DNA of 64,000 nt from Bacillota bacterium (GTDB lineage: Bacteria; Bacillota; Clostridia; Acetivibrionales; JAMNXU01). Location: positions 1 to 64,000 of the forward strand of contig JAMNXU010000007.1 in assembly GCA_023623175.1 (NCBI GenBank), given 5' to 3'. Positions within the stretch are counted from its first letter, which is position 1, and the number at the start of each line of letters is the position of its first letter. Below, in pieces: positions 60,362-64,000 of the stretch. Below the pieces are notes generated by a model that saw only the letters and a program-made list of their open reading frames with translations, made no database searches and was not told the DNA's origin. Both the position numbers and the translations under genes were made by a program.

Positions 60362-60553
60362 ATGAACAAAATAAAACTCCTGAGAAATAAAAAAAACATG
60401 ACACAGCAGCAGTTGTCGCGCAAATCGGGGGTCTCGCAGGCATATATCAACGAGCTGGAAAACGGGAAAAAATCCAATCCGTCGTTCAAAGTGGTAGCCA
60501 GGCTTGCCAGGGCGTTGGAGGTTCCCGTAAAAGACCTGTTTGATTCATTTTGA
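60362..60553 (+). CDS. short XRE-family regulator (Cro/CI HTH only)
   Basis: 63 residues, a bare helix-turn-helix domain ('MTQQQLSRKSGVSQAYINEL' and 'VVARLARALEVPVKDLFD'). ATG has a perfect AGGAGG site. Its stop is 21 bases before the membrane-protein gene, so they are probably co-transcribed. Stand-alone HTH proteins of this size often control their own operon. The tandem array upstream is a natural candidate for its binding sites. Confidence 0.88.
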   Translation: MNKIKLLRNKKNMTQQQLSRKSGVSQAYINELENGKKSNPSFKVVARLARALEVPVKDLFDSF

Positions 60554-60574
60554 TTTTTAAACCTGTGATGGACC

Positions 60575-61225
60575 ATGATATTGTTTTTCCTGTGTGAAAT
60601 GCTCAGTTATCCCCGATTCCTGGCTTTTTTCGATGCCGTTGTTTTTTCCGTGACCGTAGTCGCGCCGGGCTTGTTGCTGCTTCTCATATTCAATACGGTT
60701 GTTGTATCGTGTATTAACAGCGCTGTATACGACCGGGCAGGGCGAAAGGTACTCGCGGGAGTCCTGGCCGGAACACCCGTTTCTGCTTTGCTGAGATATA
60801 CGGTGCCCGGAGCGGCTGCCGCAGGTTTGTTTGCGATCCTTGCCGCATTCCTGGCATATAATTTGGGCTATCGTGCAGAAAGTTCAGGCCATTGCGTGGA
60901 AAAATCAGCCCAACATGTTGTATGTTCAGGCCATATCAAAAGCAGGTATCCTGTTTTTGAGAAGTTCCTGGTTTTCTGCCTGTGCGTTTTGATTTTTATG
61001 TTTTTGCAGTTTGCTTCCGTCATTGCGGTTTTGTACTATTCGGGCATGGAGGAGGCCTACTTTCTTGAAAATTCCGGCAGGCTGTTTATACTGCTTTTTC
61101 CCGGAAGGTTTCTGCAGACGGCCCTGACTGCATGGGCCATAATCCGCCTTTCGCCGGAATGCAGGATAACAGCGGCAAATACTTCAGGCGATGCCGGTGA
61201 CATAAGAAAAATGGCTCACATGTGA
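60575..61225 (+). CDS. hypothetical membrane protein downstream of XRE gene
   Basis: 216 residues with four or five hydrophobic segments (about 18-45, 60-95, 128-155 and 168-190). Two cysteines and a His/Lys-rich loop lie near 105-120. No family is recognised. The start codon ATG (60575) has only a weak GATGGA site, fitting translation coupled to the preceding XRE gene. Its role may be the output or sensor of the small regulator, which is inference from position only. Confidence 0.6.
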   Translation: MILFFLCEMLSYPRFLAFFDAVVFSVTVVAPGLLLLLIFNTVVVSCINSAVYDRAGRKVLAGVLAGTPVSALLRYTVPGAAAAGLFAILAAFLAYNLGYRAESSGHCVEKSAQHVVCSGHIKSRYPVFEKFLVFCLCVLIFMFLQFASVIAVLYYSGMEEAYFLENSGRLFILLFPGRFLQTALTAWAIIRLSPECRITAANTSGDAGDIRKMAHM

Positions 61226-61411
61226 AAAAAACTGTTTGTGAAAAACTTGCGGTAAAGACAAAGCACATGCGATAATAAGAATCACGTGTGATAAAAGGAC
61301 CGCACAGGTAATAACAGGACAGCACACTATATAAAGTGCAAACGTATGTATCGGAATTATTGGTATCAGATTGTACGAAGCGTACAATACACGGGGGATG
61401 TCCGGTGGTAC

Positions 61412-61478
61412 GGGGCTGCCATGGAAAGTACCGGATTTTGCACGTATCGGGCTTTTGCAGGGCAGCCCCATTTTTTTT
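61412..61478 (+). terminator. terminator with long structured loop
   Basis: GGGGCTGCC (61412-61420) pairs with GGCAGCCCC (61461-61469) and is followed by eight T. The 40-base loop has further pairing potential, and the segment before it has TTGTAC-GAAGC-GTACAA (61372-61388). It ends the XRE-membrane-protein transcript. A structured regulatory RNA is not excluded but none is recognised. Confidence 0.8.
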
Positions 61479-61510
61479 AAAAAATAAGTTAAAATAGGAC
61501 TGTGGTTTTA

Positions 61511-61560
61511 TTGACACTATATGTCGTATGTGATAGTATAAAATACACCTACATATTGTG
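61511..61560 (+). promoter_or_regulatory. nrdD promoter with two NrdR-type boxes
   Basis: TTGACA (61511-61516), 17 bases, TAGTAT (61534-61539). Box 1 ACACTATATGTCGTAT (61514-61529) covers the -35 and spacer; box 2 ACACCTACATATTGTG (61545-61560) lies after the -10. The boxes start 31 bases apart, which is three helical turns, the spacing used by NrdR. Both resemble the ACACNATATNTNGTGT-like consensus. This predicts repression of nrdD by NrdR when dATP is high. Confidence 0.75.
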
Positions 61561-61680
61561 ATTCGAAAGGCTGTCAAATCTGAACACGTGTTTAATTTCT
61601 CTTGATAATGTGACTTGAAAACTCAAACTCTTAACTACATTTTAAGTGCAAAAGACAAGCCAGAAAGTGAGGTCTTGGTT

Positions 61681-63987
61681 ATGATTACAAAAATCAGAAA
61701 GCGTGACGGCAGAGAAGTTCCCTTCAACATTGAAAAAATTGCAAACGCAATTTTCAAGGCATTTTCGGCAACCGGAGGACGCGACTACGATACTGCAATG
61801 AAACTTGCGGAACAGGTAGTGAAGCAGCTTGAAGAAAACAAGGAGGTTGAGATTCCGTCGGTTGAAGAAATCCAGGATGTGGTTGAAAAAGTCCTCATTG
61901 AGAATGGTTTTGCACGGACAGCCAAGGCGTACATACTCTACAGGGCAGAGAGAACGCGAATCAGGGAAATGAACACGCGCCTTATGAAAGTGTTCGAAGA
62001 CCTTACTTTTAAAGAAGCCGAAGAAAACGACCTGAAGCGCGAAAATGCCAACATCAACGGCGACACGGCCATGGGCACGATGCTGAAATACGGCCAGGAG
62101 AGCGCAAAGCAGTTTTATGAAATGTTCATACTGAAACCGGAACATGCAAATGCTCACAAGGAAGGCGACATACACATTCACGACATGGACTTCCTGACCC
62201 TTACGACGACATGTTGCCAGATTGACATAGAAAAGCTTTTTGAAAACGGGTTTTGCACGGGACACGGTTTTCTGCGCGAACCCAACGATATCCTGAGTTA
62301 TGCGGCGCTGGCGTGCATTGCAATACAGTCCAACCAGAACGACCAGCACGGGGGGCAGAGCATCCCCAATTTCGATTACGGAATGGCAAAGGGCGTGGCG
62401 AAGACCTATGTCAGGCTGTACCGCCAAAACCTTCTGAAAGCCCTTGAACTGATGTCGGGAGAACCCGTCGATGAAAGCATCGAGGCTGAATTAAAGTCAA
62501 TTCCCGAAAAATATGGCCTGAAACCTTCCCTCGGGGATAAAACGCAGTATTTCGCGAAAGAGGCGGAAATTCTTTCAGCCCGGTATGACATGGATATTAT
62601 CAAAAAGGCGCAGAAATTTGCCTCGGGCCATGCCGACAGGGAAACCGACAGGAGCACCTACCAGGCCATGGAGGCCCTTGTTCACAACCTCAACACCATG
62701 CACAGCAGGGCGGGAGCCCAGATTCCATTCAGTTCCATCAATTATGGCATGGACACTTCGCCCGAGGGCAGGATGGTTATACGGAACCTGCTGCTCGCCA
62801 CCGAAAAGGGGCTCGGGAACGGCGAGACGCCTATTTTCCCGATCCAGATATTCAGGGTCAAGGAAGGCGTCAATTACAACCCCGGCGAACCGAATTATGA
62901 TTTGTTCAAACTGGCATGCCGCGTCAGCGCAAAAAGGCTGTTTCCCAATTTCTCGTTCATTGATGCGCCCTTTAACCTGAAATATTACAAACCCGGGCAT
63001 CCCGAGACAGAAATAGCCTACATGGGCTGCCGGACAAGGGTCATAGGCAATGTTTACGACAAGAGCCGGGAAATCATTTACGGAAGGGGCAACCTAAGCT
63101 TTACGACCATTAACCTTCCGAGGATCGCCATTAAGAGCAACAGGAACATAAGCGTTTTCTTTGAGGAGCTCGACAGGAAAATTGACCTGGTTATTGACCA
63201 GTTGCTTGAAAGGTTTGAGATCCAGGCGCGCAAGAAGGTCAAAAACTTCCCGTTCCTGATGGGACAGGGAATATGGCTTGATTCGGAAAAACTCGGATGG
63301 AACGATGAAATCCGCGAAGTACTCAAGCATGGTACCCTTTCCGTTGGATTCATAGGGCTTGCGGAATGCCTCAAGGCCCTTACGGGATACCACCATGGAG
63401 AAAGCGAGCATGCGCAGAACCTTGGGCTTGAAATAGTCGGTTACATGAGAAAAAGGCTCGATGAAACCAGCGCGAAATACGGAATGAACTTTACGCTGCT
63501 TGCCACTCCTGCCGAAGGCACGTGCGGGCGCTTTGTCAAACTGGACAGGAAATTGTTCGGAGTCATAGAAGGCGTCACCGACAGGGAATACTACACAAAC
63601 AGTTTCCATGTTCCAGTATATTATAAAATCAGAGCGTTTGACAAAATTGCCATTGAGGCCCCGTACCACGAACTTACCAACGCAGGTCACATAACCTATG
63701 TGGAGATGGACGGAGACCCGTCGCAGAACCTCGAGGCTTTCGAAAAAGTCATCAGGGCAATGAAGGAAGCGGGAGTCGGATACGGTTCCATAAACCATCC
63801 CGTGGACAGGGATCCCATCTGCGGTTTTACGGGTGTGATAAACGACACCTGCCCCCGCTGCGGACGGGAAGAGGGGGATGTTAAGTTTGAAAGGATACGC
63901 CGCATAACCGGTTATCTTGTCGGGACCCTTGACCGTTTCAACGATGCCAAGAAAGCGGAGGTAAGGGACCGCGTCAAGCATATATAG
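61681..63987 (+). CDS. nrdD: anaerobic ribonucleoside-triphosphate reductase (class III)
   Basis: 768 residues. An N-terminal ATP-cone (about 1-90, 'KIRKRDGREVPFNIEKIANA') gives allosteric control. The catalytic barrel follows ('HDMDFLTLTTTCCQIDIEKL' and 'AGAQIPFSSINYG'). The C-terminal zinc site has CGFTG then CPRCGR, and the glycyl-radical loop RRITGYL (G744). It makes dNTPs anaerobically and needs the NrdG activase, presumably just beyond the window. ATG at 61681 follows GTGAGG and gives the usual length; an upstream ATG (61615) lacks a site. The stop lies at the window's last bases. Confidence 0.97.
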   Translation: MITKIRKRDGREVPFNIEKIANAIFKAFSATGGRDYDTAMKLAEQVVKQLEENKEVEIPSVEEIQDVVEKVLIENGFARTAKAYILYRAERTRIREMNTRLMKVFEDLTFKEAEENDLKRENANINGDTAMGTMLKYGQESAKQFYEMFILKPEHANAHKEGDIHIHDMDFLTLTTTCCQIDIEKLFENGFCTGHGFLREPNDILSYAALACIAIQSNQNDQHGGQSIPNFDYGMAKGVAKTYVRLYRQNLLKALELMSGEPVDESIEAELKSIPEKYGLKPSLGDKTQYFAKEAEILSARYDMDIIKKAQKFASGHADRETDRSTYQAMEALVHNLNTMHSRAGAQIPFSSINYGMDTSPEGRMVIRNLLLATEKGLGNGETPIFPIQIFRVKEGVNYNPGEPNYDLFKLACRVSAKRLFPNFSFIDAPFNLKYYKPGHPETEIAYMGCRTRVIGNVYDKSREIIYGRGNLSFTTINLPRIAIKSNRNISVFFEELDRKIDLVIDQLLERFEIQARKKVKNFPFLMGQGIWLDSEKLGWNDEIREVLKHGTLSVGFIGLAECLKALTGYHHGESEHAQNLGLEIVGYMRKRLDETSAKYGMNFTLLATPAEGTCGRFVKLDRKLFGVIEGVTDREYYTNSFHVPVYYKIRAFDKIAIEAPYHELTNAGHITYVEMDGDPSQNLEAFEKVIRAMKEAGVGYGSINHPVDRDPICGFTGVINDTCPRCGREEGDVKFERIRRITGYLVGTLDRFNDAKKAEVRDRVKHI

Positions 63988-64000
63988 ATGTTGGAATCAG

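Noticed and set aside
61372-61478. Riboswitch or small RNA in the structured terminator region before nrdD
   Set aside because: Strong pairing is visible but no conserved riboswitch core was recognised, and the simplest role is termination of the upstream operon.

Overview
The window looks like a chromosomal segment from a spore-forming, strictly anaerobic, carbohydrate-using Firmicute of class Clostridia. The support is a spoVAC-spoVAD-spoVAE operon, a fused pyruvate:ferredoxin oxidoreductase, an oxygen-sensitive class III ribonucleotide reductase, a CdaA-CdaR-GlmM operon, an M-box Mg2+ riboswitch, strong GGAGG-type ribosome sites with frequent GTG/TTG starts, and AT-rich intergenic DNA. Species cannot be named from this alone. 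No phage, plasmid backbone, rRNA or CRISPR array is seen.

Layout. 0.2-4.2 kb: AEC-type permease, a small membrane protein, a split ThrE-type exporter and a DUF1113-type membrane protein. 4.6-9 kb: a second-type GyrB/GyrA-like topoisomerase II operon whose promoter carries a LexA-like box. 9.4-13.6 kb: trpS, tRNA-Leu(UAG), a nitroreductase and an isolated hisH-hisF pair. 14-18 kb: a decayed stretch with a frameshifted SLC13-type permease, a broken FAD oxidoreductase, an intact SDR and a Phd-Uma2 fusion. 18.2-25 kb: a sigma-factor remnant, an orphan solute-binding lipoprotein, a long ECF-type sigma factor, an FMN alpha-hydroxy-acid oxidase homologue and a Gfo/Idh/MocA oxidoreductase. 25.4-27.9 kb: the AmmeMemoRadiSam system (Memo-AMMECR1 fusion plus radical SAM enzyme). 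28-32.9 kb: cdaA-cdaR-glmM and a DNA glycosylase. 33-37.5 kb: a divergent pair of glycoside-hydrolase-like genes. 38.3-47.2 kb: flavin reductase, spoVA genes, PFOR, a DUF3787-type small protein, an amidohydrolase and shikimate kinase. 47.4-50.6 kb: a sulfur/cysteine locus (CymR-like Rrf2 regulator, metY, cysK). 50.6-53.6 kb: DUF3810 protein and CorA, the latter behind an M-box and a leader of about 0.7 kb. 53.7-64 kb: serine hydrolase, GH5-like protein, HtrA, alpha/beta hydrolase, two XRE regulators, a membrane protein and nrdD behind paired NrdR-type boxes.

Two layers of repeats run through the intergenic DNA. The first is a dispersed 27-bp element (GGGACA...TGTCCC ends, core GGGGACGGTTCTC, either orientation), seen about 17 times at six loci and usually within a few bases of a gene's 3' end. 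One array of it is phased at exactly 39 bp and decays towards one side, another has been absorbed into the reading frame of the DNA glycosylase, and another cuts off a sigma-factor remnant. The second layer is at least five unrelated short tandem arrays (periods 18, 19, 25-27, 18 and 27 bp), each in a different intergenic region.

The observations most worth following up are the LexA-like box in front of the second topoisomerase pair, the long leader and putative upstream ORF between the M-box and corA, the 27-bp element family, and the compact AmmeMemoRadiSam operon with a 39-residue membrane peptide at its head. All functions are read from sequence patterns; no database search was run.
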